DNA from: Antedon mediterranea
Lineage: Eukaryota > Echinodermata > Crinoidea > Comatulida > Antedonidae
Reading direction: 5' to 3'
Assembly (NCBI RefSeq): GCF_964355755.1
Contig: NC_092676.1
Location: 17,404,288 to 17,468,287 of the forward strand
Length of the DNA stretch: 64,000 bases
The notes beneath the pieces were generated by a model. It made no database searches. It saw nothing but the letters and a program-made list of their open reading frames with translations, and had not been told where the DNA came from. Position numbers and translations under genes: made by a program. Each line of letters starts with the position of its first letter. Position 1 is the stretch's first letter. Positions 50,601 to 59,726 of the stretch are shown here, piece after piece.

Positions 50601-53600
50601 ATTATAGCATGGTTTATTTTTGCTTCCTATTTTAATGGCCTACAGTGGCTTCCAGTCCAAGATTTAATAAAATACCGAATCAGCAGATTAATTGGTTAAA
50701 TAATATTTGTTTTAATTTAGAACAAATATAAATGAATTTTTTTTTATTATGAATTATGTAATAGGTCAATGATTAACATTGCATTCAACTTTGTGAGGAT
50801 TTAAATTTAGACGCATTTTAATCAACAAACACTAATGTAAAGTGAAGTTACCAATGTCATAATACTATTATTATTTATTCTAAATTACTCCTTGATACAA
50901 ATTGGGGGAAACCCAGGATTTTTGCTGAAAAGTTACATTTGTTTTGGCCTCACAAGCGATTGAAAAGTGGGTCAATTACAGAACAAAAACAAAAATATCA
51001 ATTCATACGCAATGCGTGTTGGGATTTATAGCGGGCCGCTAAAATTATTAGAATCGTCTTATTTTTCACATTTTTAACCATTTAAAGATGAAAAAAGTTA
51101 TCTCAATAGGACCATACAATATTTATTTTTACATTTAAATGTAGGTTGTGACCTTAAATTAGATCTAAAAAATGTAGGAAATTGGACTTTAATTCTTTAA
51201 AAAAACCTATCTTGTTTATTTAAAATATTTTTCCATCTATGGTTTAATCACACTTCAACTCATGAATAATTCTCACATTCAACTCATAAACATTCATTGT
51301 ATACCTTAAGCAAAGACAAAGAAACAAAATAATAATAATATAAACCATACCTTCTTCCTGATTTGAAAACTCTGCCAATGTATATGTTGGTCCAGCTTCC
51401 TTATTTACAGTCATATTAAATAGTCTTGTCATTTTTAAGAATGTTGGGTTATAAATTGACAACTCTAAACTAGTTATAGCTGATGGAAGAGATCTACTAA
51501 AAATTAACGTTTTAGCAGTGATGCAATTTTTCTTTTTACAATACACATATCTGAAAAACAGAAACAGAGTTATATTTGTAGTGGAGCTGTAGCTTGGTGG
51601 TTATCATGCTTTCCTTTCAATCCCTAGCTCCAGGGTTCAATCCTGACCTAGTGCCAGGATTGTAACTCACAACTCTTTCAACTCCTCTCTCTAAGCCTTT
51701 TATTGGAAGTACAATTTTATCCTGTAATTGGTGAGTTTGTGCTCGCTGTTGGATTTGTATGAACAAAAACAAGGCATTTTTTCTGTAAGAATTGACAAAT
51801 TGTTAAATTTATATGAAGCTAAAAAATTACAATTTCAAACATTTATATTTCTTTATTAAATTAACAAATTCAAATTTACTTTTTATATATACTATAATTT
51901 ACAAAATTGGAAAATATAAAACAAAAATATAATAACTAAAAAGATATGACAATAAAAATTATTAATATAACTATTATTATTAATATCATCATTCAAATAT
52001 TTATGTTTAAAATTGTGATTAGAGAGTTTAGTGGCTTGTGGCCGGTCAATTAAGAGAGCAATACACTATATAGTAATAGCACATTAAAACATGAGATTTA
52101 TAAGGTACAGTACACTGTACCTACATTACTGCAATGAGCCAGATGTCTTTATGGCTTAATTGCACAATTCTTATTGCTACTTATTATAATTTTTTTAGGA
52201 TAGTCAAATCTCTTGGAAAGCTGACACATTCAAGATAGGAAAAAGTGTTGGATTATGGTAGATGTCTACTTACAAGAGTTAATGAATTCAAAACTAAATA
52301 TTAAAAAGTATTTTATTACACAAATGAGAAAAAAGCAGTTATAATTATATTTTACCTATCAAAAAGGGATGTGCATGTCCCTAACTGGGTTAAGGGGGGG
52401 GGGGGGGAGTGGAGGGGCAAGCATTATTATAGTGTAAGTAATATCAATCTAAAATATCTTAAAGCAGAAGCAAGTACGGTAGTTTATTAGTGGTTTATGG
52501 CAATGTGAAACTGAACTCGCTTAAGTTGACTATTCATGCAACTGAACGAAATTGAACTTTAGAGTGTCGACAATAGAATGGATTCTAACTAGGCATGTGT
52601 ACAACACAAAAACTCATATTTATTATTTAATATATTTGTGACAACAAACAGATCGTGGTTACCCCGAATCACATGCATGACACGATTATAAAGTTTTCAG
52701 TTCCAGAGAGAGTAAACCATGTTCACCTTAACTGAACTACACATGTCAACTAATTTTGCTTTACTGTAAGCTGTGGTCAGTTACTTTGAGTTGCGGTCAG
52801 TTACTTTGAGTTGCGGTCAGTTACTTTGAGTTGCGGTCAGTTACTTTGAGTTGCGGTCAGTTACTTTGAGTTGTGGTCAGTTACTTTGAGTTGCGGTCAG
52901 TTACTTTGAGTTGTGGTCAGTTACTTTGAGTTGCGGTCAGTTACTTTGAGTTGCGGTAAGTAACAGTACTTTGAGTTGTGGTCAGTTACTTATAGTTGTA
53001 TATTATGTTTAATTTAACAGTTTGTTTCAGATTTGAAAAAAAAGAATGAACAGATAACTTACTGTGTTCCATTTTGAGATAAAATACCATTGCTATATTA
53101 AAAGAAATAGAAACATTTTAATAACTACACAGATCAAAAAATTAATTGTACTACTGTATTTGCTTTCATTCTGCTTTTAAAATAAAATATTATTACTGGC
53201 TCAAGTCTATTCTAGATAGATTTCACAAACTTTTACAAATACAATGAAAATGAGTTTACTATTGATCCTTACCTAGATGAATTCATAGTAAGAGCTACAT
53301 GCTTTGCTTTGACTGTGTTTAATTCTTCTATAAGCCTAGAGTCAGACCCATTGACCCATGTATAAACAATATCAATTGGAATTGGCAAACACATTCTGAA
53401 AATTACAGAAAAAAGACTACAAATCATAAACAACAACAAATTCCAAAACTGAAGACTCCCCTCTGTGATGTCTTTCTGCGAAGAAGCTGACGATTGACTC
53501 ATTTTAGAATGAAAAGTGTAATAATATTTTAACATGTACTGTACTGGGCGATACTGGGTGTAGGCCTAGATTAGTTAGTATCGTGACCAGATAACTTTTT

Positions 53601-54419
53601 TGTATTACCTATCTTGAAAAAGTTTTCCACCTATGTTGTCATGGTAAACATTAAATAAAGCAGAATATTGATCTTGACTCCATTCCAATGCTACCTATAA
53701 AAAAAGGGGATAATTGTAATTAATAAAAATCATAGGTTGGTATATTGAAAATATTCTTTTTTCCAAACCAATAATTAGTAATACAAACTAACCTTGACAG
53801 TTTCGCTACAAACCAGATGAACATTTTCAATCATCATAGGTTGGTGTATTTATTTCTTGAACCAATCTTAATTAACTAATTGTATGCATGCAAATGTAAC
53901 CATTTGCATTTTAATTCCTAGTTAGGCATATTTTTTTGTGATTAATTCTAGTAGTACTAGCAATTATGGTGTAGATTTTGAATTGACTAGGCCTAGGCTA
54001 TAATAATATAATAGGCCTAGGATAGGTCTTTATTAGTTAGGCCTATCTAGTAGGCTAGTTAGAATAGAATATTTTGATTCAAATTCCACTGAAGAAATCT
54101 GCATACACTTACTGCTACTATACAATACGTGTACGTCCACTGACGAGGCTAGGAGCTAGTTAAAAATAGTTTTATAGCCTAGGCCTCTATATCCACCTAG
54201 CTAGTAAAAGTAGGCCTAGCCTATCTTGTTAGATAGGCCTGCCCCCGGCCTGGCACAAACCCCACCACACTCTGCACTCTCTACTCTCTGCTCTGGCCAG
54301 CTTACCTCTCCAAATTGAAAAGCTGATACCAGCACTAAAACGACACCGGTAAAGCACAAAATTGTTCCGTATCGATGCGATAGACATGAGTACGTCTGTT
54401 TCTGCACAATTTTGAACAT
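34387..54419 (-). CDS. GNPTAB: N-acetylglucosamine-1-phosphotransferase alpha/beta precursor, complete gene
   Basis: This Golgi enzyme transfers GlcNAc-1-phosphate from UDP-GlcNAc to mannoses of lysosomal hydrolases, the first step of the mannose-6-phosphate tag. I place 27 coding exons; coordinates are given in the five entries that follow. Lengths sum to 4890 nt, giving 1629 residues plus stop, with every junction in phase. The human protein is 1256 residues; the excess is mostly in the spacer. Domains in order: short cytosolic tail and membrane segment (about 18-34), Stealth CR1 (about 70-85), CR2 (about 320-350), CR3 (396-405), two Notch/LNR repeats (432-463 and 487-518), DMAP1-binding-like segment (about 677-716), long spacer (696-1275), site-1-protease cleavage motif (1295-1298), EF-hand (1388-1399), Stealth CR4 (1517 onward) and a C-terminal membrane segment (about 1579-1598). 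The start is the ATG at 54419 ([18 protein letters not shown]), matching the conserved family N-terminus. Confidence 0.96.
35466..35598 (-). mobile_element. 5S-rRNA-like sequence (SINE3-type element or 5S pseudogene), minus strand
   Basis: On the minus strand this reads caccggttctcgtctgatca, then ccgaagttaagcgatgttgg, gcctggttgc and tggatgggagactgcctggg, closely following eukaryotic 5S rRNA through the internal promoter. The 3' end (gggtgctgtatagaccgagg) diverges from 5S. It lies in GNPTAB intron 24, in the same orientation as the gene. Since a second 5S-like copy nearby carries a long non-5S tail, a 5S-derived SINE is likelier than a true 5S gene. Confidence 0.75.
36403..36692 (+). mobile_element. 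5S-rRNA-derived SINE, plus strand
   Basis: Starts with aacaccggttctcgtcagat, caccaaagtt, gcttggatgggagaccatct and aggaataccaggtgctgtat, i.e. a diverged 5S rRNA head. About 180 bp of non-5S body follow (ggtcccattaggcatttgaa; ggtgggcactggacgagaga), ending near catcattcagatgaattcaa. The 5S head plus unrelated tail is the architecture of SINE3 elements. It lies in GNPTAB intron 22, opposite to the gene. Confidence 0.8.
38770..38934. repeat. Intron 19 duplication, unit 1
   Basis: About 165 bp (gtgatgaaaaaataag, cgtgtatattgtat, aattgcagggtaac) is repeated in direct orientation at 39118-39303. The two units flank a truncated S2 SINE at 38935-39080. Confidence 0.75.
38935..39080 (+). mobile_element. 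tRNA-derived SINE, family S2, 5'-truncated copy
   Basis: Contains ccaatcctgacctaatgcca, gttgtaactcatgactcaac, taagcctcaaatgagactta and aattggtgagttactc in the order of the full S2 copies, but lacks the tRNA-like head. It lies in GNPTAB intron 19 between two copies of a duplicated segment. Confidence 0.72.
39118..39303. repeat. Intron 19 duplication, unit 2
   Basis: Direct repeat of 38770-38934 with small insertions, including extra sequence near 39180-39200. Shared words are aatgaaaaaataag, gttccagcta and acgtgtatattgtat. The spacing suggests a local duplication followed by SINE insertion, or the reverse order. Confidence 0.75.
39507..41245 (-). CDS. GNPTAB: GNPTAB exon 19: long low-complexity spacer with 27-residue repeats
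   Basis: One 1739-nt exon encodes residues 696-1275. It starts [20 protein letters not shown], completing the DMAP1-binding-like segment, then runs through about 500 residues rich in Lys, Gln, Asn and Asp. About 40409-40839 hold five full and one partial copies of a 27-residue unit of the form QFKDxNxQxPVxPQIG followed by a VDQIGGN-like end. The exon closes with [20 protein letters not shown], matching the FLPWEK motif just before the family's cleavage region. The human spacer is also poorly conserved but much shorter. A 209-codon frame on the opposite strand (40305-40934) is a shadow of the repeat. Confidence 0.93.
41764..41924. mobile_element. Foldback MITE (near-perfect palindrome)
   Basis: Left arm words acaaataatgaatgttt, aatggtacaaataatggcac and gaatgatgaaaggttatat are mirrored as atataacctttcatcattc, gtgccattatttgtaccatt and aaacattcattatttgt. 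The centre is only a few bases near 41845. It lies in GNPTAB intron 18. Confidence 0.82.
42088..43615 (-). CDS. GNPTAB: GNPTAB exons 16-18: luminal region and start of DMAP1-binding-like domain
   Basis: Exons: 43407-43615, 42724-42857, 42088-42206. Exon 16 begins [20 protein letters not shown] and carries several N-x-S/T sequons (NVT, NGT, NHT, NVS). Exon 17 gives [19 protein letters not shown] and ends at the donor gttagt, which sets the phase needed by exon 18. Exon 18 encodes [19 protein letters not shown], which continues into [19 protein letters not shown] of exon 19. Together they match the DMAP1-binding domain pattern known in GNPTAB and DIP2 proteins. In human GNPTAB this region contributes to recognition of acceptor hydrolases. 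Confidence 0.9.
42920..43015 (+). repeat. 18-bp tandem repeat, five perfect copies plus a partial
   Basis: The unit gtgtccattcaataggag recurs at 42920, 42938, 42956, 42974 and 42992, then continues as a changed partial unit (gtggcc). It lies in GNPTAB intron 16, about 60 bp upstream (gene direction) of exon 17. Confidence 0.93.
43745..43863 (-). pseudogene. Partial pseudo-copy of GNPTAB exon 11 and its donor intron
   Basis: About 118 bp match 47281-47399, which covers the 3' half of exon 11 and the first 45 bp of the following intron. Both contain catttagatactttcaattc, ttttgacctctagagtgtgt and agaagtcatccggcca. This copy has lost one T in attccaaac (atttccaaac in the exon), so its frame is broken, and it lacks the exon's 5' half and acceptor. 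It lies in GNPTAB intron 15, 85 bp past exon 15. The retained intron bases show a DNA-level duplication, not a retrocopy. Confidence 0.85.
43948..48136 (-). CDS. GNPTAB: GNPTAB exons 10-15: Stealth CR2/CR3 and two Notch/LNR repeats
   Basis: Exons: 47951-48136, 47326-47496, 46571-46694, 46231-46293, 45833-45888, 43948-44063 (last exon boundary may be off by one; frame requires 115 nt). Exon 10 encodes [20 protein letters not shown] and [17 protein letters not shown] (CR2). Exon 11 encodes [20 protein letters not shown] (CR3). Exon 12 encodes the first LNR with [17 protein letters not shown]. Exon 13 gives a Gly/Ala-rich linker and, as read, ends at a GC donor. Exons 14-15 encode the second LNR ([20 protein letters not shown], then CGFDAGDCG). 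In the family, LNRs help select lysosomal substrates, and the Asp-rich CR3 belongs to the catalytic core. Confidence 0.94.
44120..45324. mobile_element. 1.2-kb inverted repeat with 21-bp minisatellite arms
   Basis: Outer ends ctatggaacgcctcctctgc (44120) and gcagaggaggcgttccatag (45324) are exact reverse complements, with gaat directly outside both, a likely 4-bp target duplication. Inside each end lies a 21-bp tandem array (unit atgcagtacacaccaatcgtc with four main variants). Inner sequence 44556-44637 (attgcgtaatttataccgcc to gtaaaacta) is mirrored at 44808-44890. The central 170 bp is unique. The left arm has about 12 units, an interruption (ttcacatttatc) and about 6 more; the right arm, read from its outer end, has about 7, the same interruption, then about 11. 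Long open frames here on both strands are repeat artefacts. It lies in GNPTAB intron 14. Confidence 0.9.
45494..45712 (-). mobile_element. tRNA-derived SINE, family S1, head-less copy
   Basis: Body and tail match the copies at 11482-11780 and 30728-31030 (caaagactggtctcccagag, aagtgcacacgagctagatg, cttatccgagaagactcg). It stops at accaccagaac, so the tRNA-like head, which is the 5' end of the element, is missing: a typical 5' truncation. It lies in GNPTAB intron 14 between exon 14 and the big inverted repeat. Confidence 0.82.
47800..47870 (-). mobile_element. Degenerate tRNA-like segment
   Basis: The minus strand reads gagtggcatagcgcagttgg, a box-A-like word, and then ttgtgcgctgaaccgtgaac, a very weak box B. 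It could be a SINE head or a tRNA pseudogene. It is in GNPTAB intron 10. Confidence 0.35.
48325..54419 (-). CDS. GNPTAB: GNPTAB exons 1-9: membrane anchor, Stealth CR1 and alpha-subunit N-terminal part
   Basis: Exons: 54306-54419, 53609-53694, 53273-53395, 53063-53092, 51351-51550, 50273-50346, 49475-49609, 48953-49030, 48325-48393. Exon 1 gives the cytosolic start and the hydrophobic segment [13 protein letters not shown]. Exon 3 has [17 protein letters not shown], the Stealth CR1 signature. Exon 4 is only 30 nt. For exon 6 I chose the acceptor with the better pyrimidine tract (ttacttaag), which gives [14 protein letters not shown] and keeps the frame; a nearer cag would create a stop. Exon 9 ends [10 protein letters not shown], equivalent to the family motif before CR2. 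Sequence between CR1 and CR2 is weakly conserved, so exons 4-8 are less certain than the rest. Confidence 0.88.
49985..50052 (+). mobile_element. tRNA-like sequence (SINE head or tRNA pseudogene)
   Basis: The segment ggctctgtggtcaaatggta ... gcaggttcaaatcccgccag has an acceptor-like pairing (ggctctg with cagagac, one mismatch) and a good T-arm with GGTTCAAATCC. It is only about 65 nt, and I could not form a regular anticodon arm. Antisense translation gives AGFEPATS, the usual artefact of SINE box B. It lies in GNPTAB intron 6. Confidence 0.55.
50895..51190 (+). repeat. Interspersed repeat family D, copy 2
   Basis: Aligns along its length with 20165-20460 (shared ttgggg-aaaccc, gttgggatt, tagcgggccgct, tattagaatcg-cttatt, gtgaccttaaattaga). 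It lies in GNPTAB intron 5. Confidence 0.7.
51584..51770 (+). mobile_element. tRNA-derived SINE, family S2, full copy
   Basis: Head gtggagctgtagcttggtgg with box B ggttcaatcc, then tgacctagtgccaggattgt, aactcctctctctaagcctt and tgtaattggtgagtttg. It has the same order as the minus-strand copy at 13190-13380. It lies in GNPTAB intron 4, about 35 bp upstream of exon 5 in gene direction. Confidence 0.78.
52771..52996 (+). repeat. 20-bp tandem repeat, about eleven copies
   Basis: The unit ttgcggtcagttactttgag repeats with only a c/t change (ttgcgg or ttgtgg) across most units, and the last copies have small insertions. It lies in GNPTAB intron 4, about 70 bp from exon 4. Confidence 0.93.
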
Positions 54420-55231
54420 GATGTGTATTAATTATTATTGTACTTTGATCCAAATAATCAAAAGACGATCGCGGAATCGTATATCGATGTGGAAGCTGCC
54501 ATGTTGCAAGTTTTAAATAGAGGGCGCTATAATAGTAAACAATGAGATAATAGGTATGGAACGAAGGTTGCGCCAAAGCAAGAAATTAAGTTGGTTTAAA
54601 AGTGTACAGTATTCGATTGTAAATTTTGTTGATATTTTAATTATTCTTTAATTTTTAATTTTCAGTTTTTTCATTTGCTTGTAATTCAAAAATTGAATGA
54701 TATTTAAGTACTAGAAAATAATATTATATCCTATTCTTTGTTTGTACTTCTTTAGCGTTCCACAGTAAAGTGAAAACAAACCGCTGCCGACGACAAATGT
54801 TCGTGCATAATTATTTCGTGTACAAAGAAGGAAGAAAAACCAACATTTTGAATGAATTTATATAAACTAAACATCAACTAATCCTATAAATTTAATAATT
54901 TATCAGTTAGAAAAGACTCATGTCCATGATAAGACAGGAATAGGCTGTGGATCTTAGTTAGGCCTATCTGCTCTCCTCTGTGTGTTTTCTACGGCGGAAA
55001 TGACAGGCAATTATGCACGAATTGTCTGGTGGTTAAGCGAGGCCGATGACCTAACACAAGGCCTAGCAATTTTACGTATAAAGCATGGTTTTGTAATATT
55101 TGCTGAACATCTTATCTGAGAATGAACAATGTTGACTGTTTTAGATACTAGGCCTATCTATTAGGCCCAAAACTACGTTGATTATTTAGCACATATTTAT
55201 TAATAATTTATCAAATTAAACAATTTGCATC
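54420..55231. promoter_or_regulatory. Divergent promoter region of GNPTAB and PGAP4
   Basis: The 812 bp between the two start codons must hold the 5' UTRs and promoters of both genes unless there are distant 5' exons. I see no firm TATA box or recognisable factor site. A related pair, gacgacaaatgttcgtgcataatta and ggcaattatgcacgaattgtc, occurs in opposite orientation near 54790 and 55007. The close head-to-head arrangement allows a shared promoter; this is inference. Confidence 0.5.
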
Positions 55232-56467
55232 ATGGTGCTTAGACCCACAGCGTTGGGCAGCAAATACCTTCGAATCCTACTAATATTTATTATCATATAT
55301 TTCATGACTTTTTATCTTATTTTGCCAAATGTGTTACGCGACTATCCATATTCCAGCTATTTTGCTCCAAAATGGAATATATATCGAAAGGCCGTAGATT
55401 TGAACGAGGATCGTATACAAGTTGCAGAGGACTATTTGAGGTCCGTAAATGCAGCTAAAAGTAGGCAAATGTACAGTCAAAAAACGCCAGCAAAATATGT
55501 CATAGGTATCATCACAGTTCAACGCTTTTCATATGACAGAAATACTCCTCAACCGAAATATCTTACGCAAGTTGTTGCACGATTACATAACTTAATCGCA
55601 AAATCTTCATCACAGTCGGATTATCAATTGTTTGTGTGCAATGTGGACAGCCAAGGTAGCAGACACGATGAAGCCATCCATCTTTCTAACTACGTCAGAA
55701 TGGTCAGCAAAAACGAAAATGGTAACTCGAGAAATAACTGGAATACTAACCGTTGGGAACGCGAGAAGTTGGATTACATTTACTGCTTAGAGCAGGCTTG
55801 GCTGTACGATTCCAAATATGTTCTTTTACTTCAAGATGACGGCTTACCGCATTTCAACTTCATTGAAGTGTTAGAATACCTTGTGAGTGACCACTTAGAA
55901 AATAGAATTCAAGGTGGTGACATGCGGCCAAATTTGGAAAAATGGGCGTGGCTAAAACTCACGTTCCCTGAAAATCTTGCTGGATTCACAAGGAACTGGC
56001 GCTTTGTTCTTGAATGGATTTGCATTTCATTAATATTAGCGAGTGTTAATACATTATTGGCATTATGTTGTTACAGATATACATTAATATCTCTATCTTT
56101 TTTCTATATTATTTTTATTGTCAGTTTTTGTTTCTATTTAAACTTCACATGGGCTATTGGTAGGCCAATGTTTGTGAACTTTGGGTATGAGAATAAGCAT
56201 TCATATTCACTTAAACCAGCTACCTCCTGCTGTCTTCCAGCAGTGTTGTATCCATCAAAAAATGTTCGCGATATTTTAAATTACCTCGAGAACGTCCGTT
56301 GCAACAATGATTTGCCTATAGATTTTGTTTTGCCTAATTATGCGGAAAAATCTGGTTTAAAAGAGTACCTCGCATCGCCAAATTTGTTTACGCATATCGG
56401 AATGTTCTCGTCACTCAGACAGCGAAATGATCCAAGAACAGCGTGGGCATATTTGCGGGAAATTTAA
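55232..56467 (+). CDS. PGAP4: Post-GPI attachment to proteins factor 4 (GPI N-acetylgalactosamine transferase)
   Basis: PGAP4 (TMEM246) is a Golgi glycosyltransferase that adds GalNAc to the first mannose of GPI anchors. One uninterrupted 411-codon frame has the family layout: an N-terminal membrane anchor (residues about 13-32, RILLIFIIIYFMTFYLIL), the first part of a GT-A domain (VIGIITVQR at 90-98; KYVLLLQDDGLP at 195-206), a tandem pair of membrane segments (about 258-280 and 284-305) that splits the domain, and the C-terminal part (FVLPNY near 365-370; LFTHIGMFSSLR at 385-396). The human protein is about 403 residues, also intronless in its coding part as far as I recall. Gln-Asp-Asp at 201-203 occupies the metal-binding acidic motif; its first residue is not acidic. 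The ATG at 55232 is the first in a frame beginning MVLRPTALGS. Confidence 0.93.
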   Translation: MVLRPTALGSKYLRILLIFIIIYFMTFYLILPNVLRDYPYSSYFAPKWNIYRKAVDLNEDRIQVAEDYLRSVNAAKSRQMYSQKTPAKYVIGIITVQRFSYDRNTPQPKYLTQVVARLHNLIAKSSSQSDYQLFVCNVDSQGSRHDEAIHLSNYVRMVSKNENGNSRNNWNTNRWEREKLDYIYCLEQAWLYDSKYVLLLQDDGLPHFNFIEVLEYLVSDHLENRIQGGDMRPNLEKWAWLKLTFPENLAGFTRNWRFVLEWICISLILASVNTLLALCCYRYTLISLSFFYIIFIVSFCFYLNFTWAIGRPMFVNFGYENKHSYSLKPATSCCLPAVLYPSKNVRDILNYLENVRCNNDLPIDFVLPNYAEKSGLKEYLASPNLFTHIGMFSSLRQRNDPRTAWAYLREI

Positions 56468-59232
56468 TTAATAAACCGAATTAAAAAGTTGTTTAATAGT
56501 TATTGCAGGGAACATGTTTACCAGTGTAGCATAGAGACGCATAACTACCTTGATACATGTGATAGATAGCAAAAACTGCAATAACAATACAATGCACTTT
56601 TTTTTTTTTGTATATTTAGGCAAATTTCCAAGGATAACCATAAGCAAATTCATTCACTATCCTTATTAAAGGTGGCAATCCCATTCACAAGACAATATAT
56701 ACACACATGCTCTACATAAACAAGTCTTTGAGGGTGGAGTTGTTGTAATTTGTCATTAGAAAAAAACATGACAGACTATAAACCCAGGACCCTTAGATTA
56801 GTAGCCAAGCATCATAACCACCACTTTCATATTGATTACTAATTATTGAGATCAAACATTTCAAGGACAAATTGTCTTGTTGCCCACCTAATAATTATGC
56901 TTTCATTGATAATTAACTGTATAATATCTTTACAATTCTGTACTGTATGTGTTGAATAAGATGAAATTGGTGCTCAGCATGTGGACTCGACCATTTAGTT
57001 TGAATAGAAATATGTAATATGACTAAGTGGAAAAAACCAATTCAGTATATGGCCGAGTTTAAGCCCACAACCCCTAATTTAAGATGAATTCAGATAAATT
57101 CAATCCTAGTTTTATAATCCATCTGCCAAATTTTCGTAACTTGGTCAAATATACTTGTATCAATGTTGAATTATATGCCCACCAAGTATCAAACCTATGG
57201 TCATAATCAGTGTTGGTTAGTATACTAAAAATGAATGTATAATCAGTGAAGAAAATATTGTTTGTTTGTATACACAAGCAGATGTTGCTTTGTATTTTGA
57301 ATAATTTTCTTAATATATTTTAAACTCATATTTTCTTAAAACATAAATTGAAAGAATAGGAAAGAAAGGTGCTATTTTTAAAGTGTAATACTAAAACCTT
57401 CAAATTATATTATTTAATTTTATGATCAAATCAAGGAAGTTAAATGTTAAGTATTCTATATATAATCTGGGAAATTAAATGTACAGTACATCATTATTTT
57501 TATTTATTATTGAGTGTATTTAAGAATTATAAAAAAGAGGGTGAATTTTGATTAGATCACACCCACAATGTTTACACTTTATTGTGACAGCAAGACACGG
57601 CATTAATTGAAATTCAGAATTTTTTTAAGCAATAATTTTAATACAGTAATATACATTGTGTGCTTTTGATCATGAAATGTACAAATTAGTATCTTAGCAA
57701 TAGCATGTAGAATTATAATCATTGTTTGTTTATACTATATAATCATGCTGTAAGTGTTATTTAATGCAAATTTATGCATAGTACTGTACATTCACCTAAT
57801 ATTTACAAAATATTGAATGTTGTCGCAGTTGTGCATTAATAATGTTAATCAAATATTATGATGTATAAAAAGGAATATTTATGTGTTCAGAACAAGAGCA
57901 ATATTTTTATGTATAGCAAATTATTGGCTTTATTTTTTGTCATGTACGATACAACCATTAACGATAATTACAATAAAAATCATTGTTTATATTAAATATT
58001 ATACAGAACAATATATTATTAAAAATTAAGTTTAGTGAGAAATGTATAGCAACAACATTTTTGTTCAGTGAGAAATGTGTTTATGTATAACAAATGTTTA
58101 CTTTATTTGTTGTCATATACTGTATGATACAACCATTAATGATCATTTAACAAAAATCATTGTTTATATTATAAACAATTAAGTTTGAAAAAAAAAAATT
58201 TATGAACACAATGTAGACATTAAACTTTGAATAGAGATTTTTTATTACAAAATGGTTCAATTATTTTTGACTTGTTGAAACACAGTACTGTACTTTTCAA
58301 TACATGACATGATTTACATTACTACATACGACAGTATATAATTATATAGTAAAGCAAAATGTTATTCTGTATTATTAATATCTTATACAATGGTACAAAG
58401 TAATAAATGATGATTTTGTCATTATTGTACATACATCAAAAGATGCTGTATGTACAGTATTGTACTACTGTTATGGTTCATACAGTAAGTCCCTATCACT
58501 TGGGCCTGCCTTTTTCATACTAAAATGAATTAGCCAATCACACTAAGCTCGCTCATTGTGATAAATAGAATGGCAATAATTTCAATACTTTTACTGTACA
58601 TGCAAGTTCAGTATTAACTTATAAAACCTCGATCTTTTATAAATGCGAAGCAAAGTACCTAAACAACAACGAAATTGGGGAAGTTTGGAAACACACAGTA
58701 TTTCACACTAGACAGGGTGTCGCATAAATACAAGTATAGAGTATAGTAATAGTGAAAATACACCCATTCCTAGTGCAGGGAATAATTTCGCCAGTGTAGC
58801 ATAGCAAAAAGCTATACAAAACAACCTTTTTGCTACACATTTCTACAATTGTGTAGCAAAAAATACAATACAAAACTATGTTTCTTGACTAAAAAATCTG
58901 TTTGATTTTCAAATGAAATTTTTCCCTGTAGTGTCAGTTTTTTTCATAATCCGACGTAAATATTGGGTTGTGTGACCCACAGTTTGTGGAACAGGGGACT
59001 ACTAAATCAATCTTTACAATAATATTATAATTCTTATGGCAAATGAACCCTAGTAAAGGTAAGTTTGCATTATACCATGTGTCTCAAAGAGGAAATAAAT
59101 TGTTGGAAATGTCTCAAAATTTCAACTGTCTTCTAAGAAAATATTAATATATTCTCCACATTCTCATTTCTGTAGATTGTTGTAGCACGTCAAGAAGCGA
59201 AACATCGACACATTCTCAACCTTGAACCATAC
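56468..59232. other. Region between convergent PGAP4 and TXNL4A, no gene seen
   Basis: AT-rich, with no exon I can support. AATAAA at 56470-56475 is probably too near the PGAP4 stop to be its poly(A) signal. A fragment at 56760-56840 resembles a reversed SINE head (aagcatcataaccaccac). Two similar AT-rich stretches around 57960-58030 and 58130-58190 look like an old local duplication (acaaccattaa-gat, aaaaatcattgtttatatta). Confidence 0.55.
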
Positions 59233-59238
59233 TTTATT
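59233..59238 (-). promoter_or_regulatory. Candidate polyadenylation signal of TXNL4A
   Basis: AATAAA on the minus strand, about 60 nt beyond the TXNL4A stop codon. Confidence 0.45.
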
Positions 59239-59297
59239 TCCTTTTGGAATCACATGGTGTACTGTCAAACCTAACTAGTGTTGAAATGAAGATCACA

Positions 59298-59726
59298 TTA
59301 ATAACGATATTTAGTTGAGTAATCTTTTGGCGATACCACTAAACCTCGTCCCTTGCGAGCACCACGAAATACGGTTTCTACAATGTCAATCATTTCCTGT
59401 TTGTCTTCCAGCGGCCAGTTAATCTTATTATTGTTACCAGTTCCTAAATCAATCATAATGTGCTTGTTACGATAGAAGAACATCAGAGTACATGGATCGT
59501 AAAGCTCGTACATCTTATTAAAGTCTGGTACTTCTGTGATATCAACTACATAAATTACTGCAAAGTTCTTGACCTTGTCCGCAATACCAAATAACACCTC
59601 ATCCATTTTCATACAAAGAGGGTCCCAATCGTGTCCGAATCTTATAATGATGACGCGGTCTTCTTCTGACAATATAGCCTGGTCAACTTGCCATCCATTA
59701 TGTAAATGAGTTAACATGTAAGACAT
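59298..59726 (-). CDS. TXNL4A: Thioredoxin-like U5 snRNP protein DIM1
   Basis: DIM1 (U5-15K) is a thioredoxin-fold component of the U5 snRNP and tri-snRNP needed for pre-mRNA splicing in the nucleus. The 142-residue frame has the family's exact usual length and is nearly identical to the human protein: it opens MSYMLTHLHNGWQVDQAILS, has RFGHDWDPLCMKMDEVLF, VDITEVPDFNKMYELYDPC and DLGTGNNNKINWPLEDKQEM, and ends KGRGLVVSPKDYSTKYRY. The family lacks the CxxC of true thioredoxins, and so does this one. The whole coding sequence is in one exon, whereas the human gene has introns. The frame is fully intact, so this is either a naturally intronless gene or a functional retrocopy. I see no poly-A tract or target duplication. 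Confidence 0.96.
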   Translation of the reverse strand: MSYMLTHLHNGWQVDQAILSEEDRVIIIRFGHDWDPLCMKMDEVLFGIADKVKNFAVIYVVDITEVPDFNKMYELYDPCTLMFFYRNKHIMIDLGTGNNNKINWPLEDKQEMIDIVETVFRGARKGRGLVVSPKDYSTKYRY

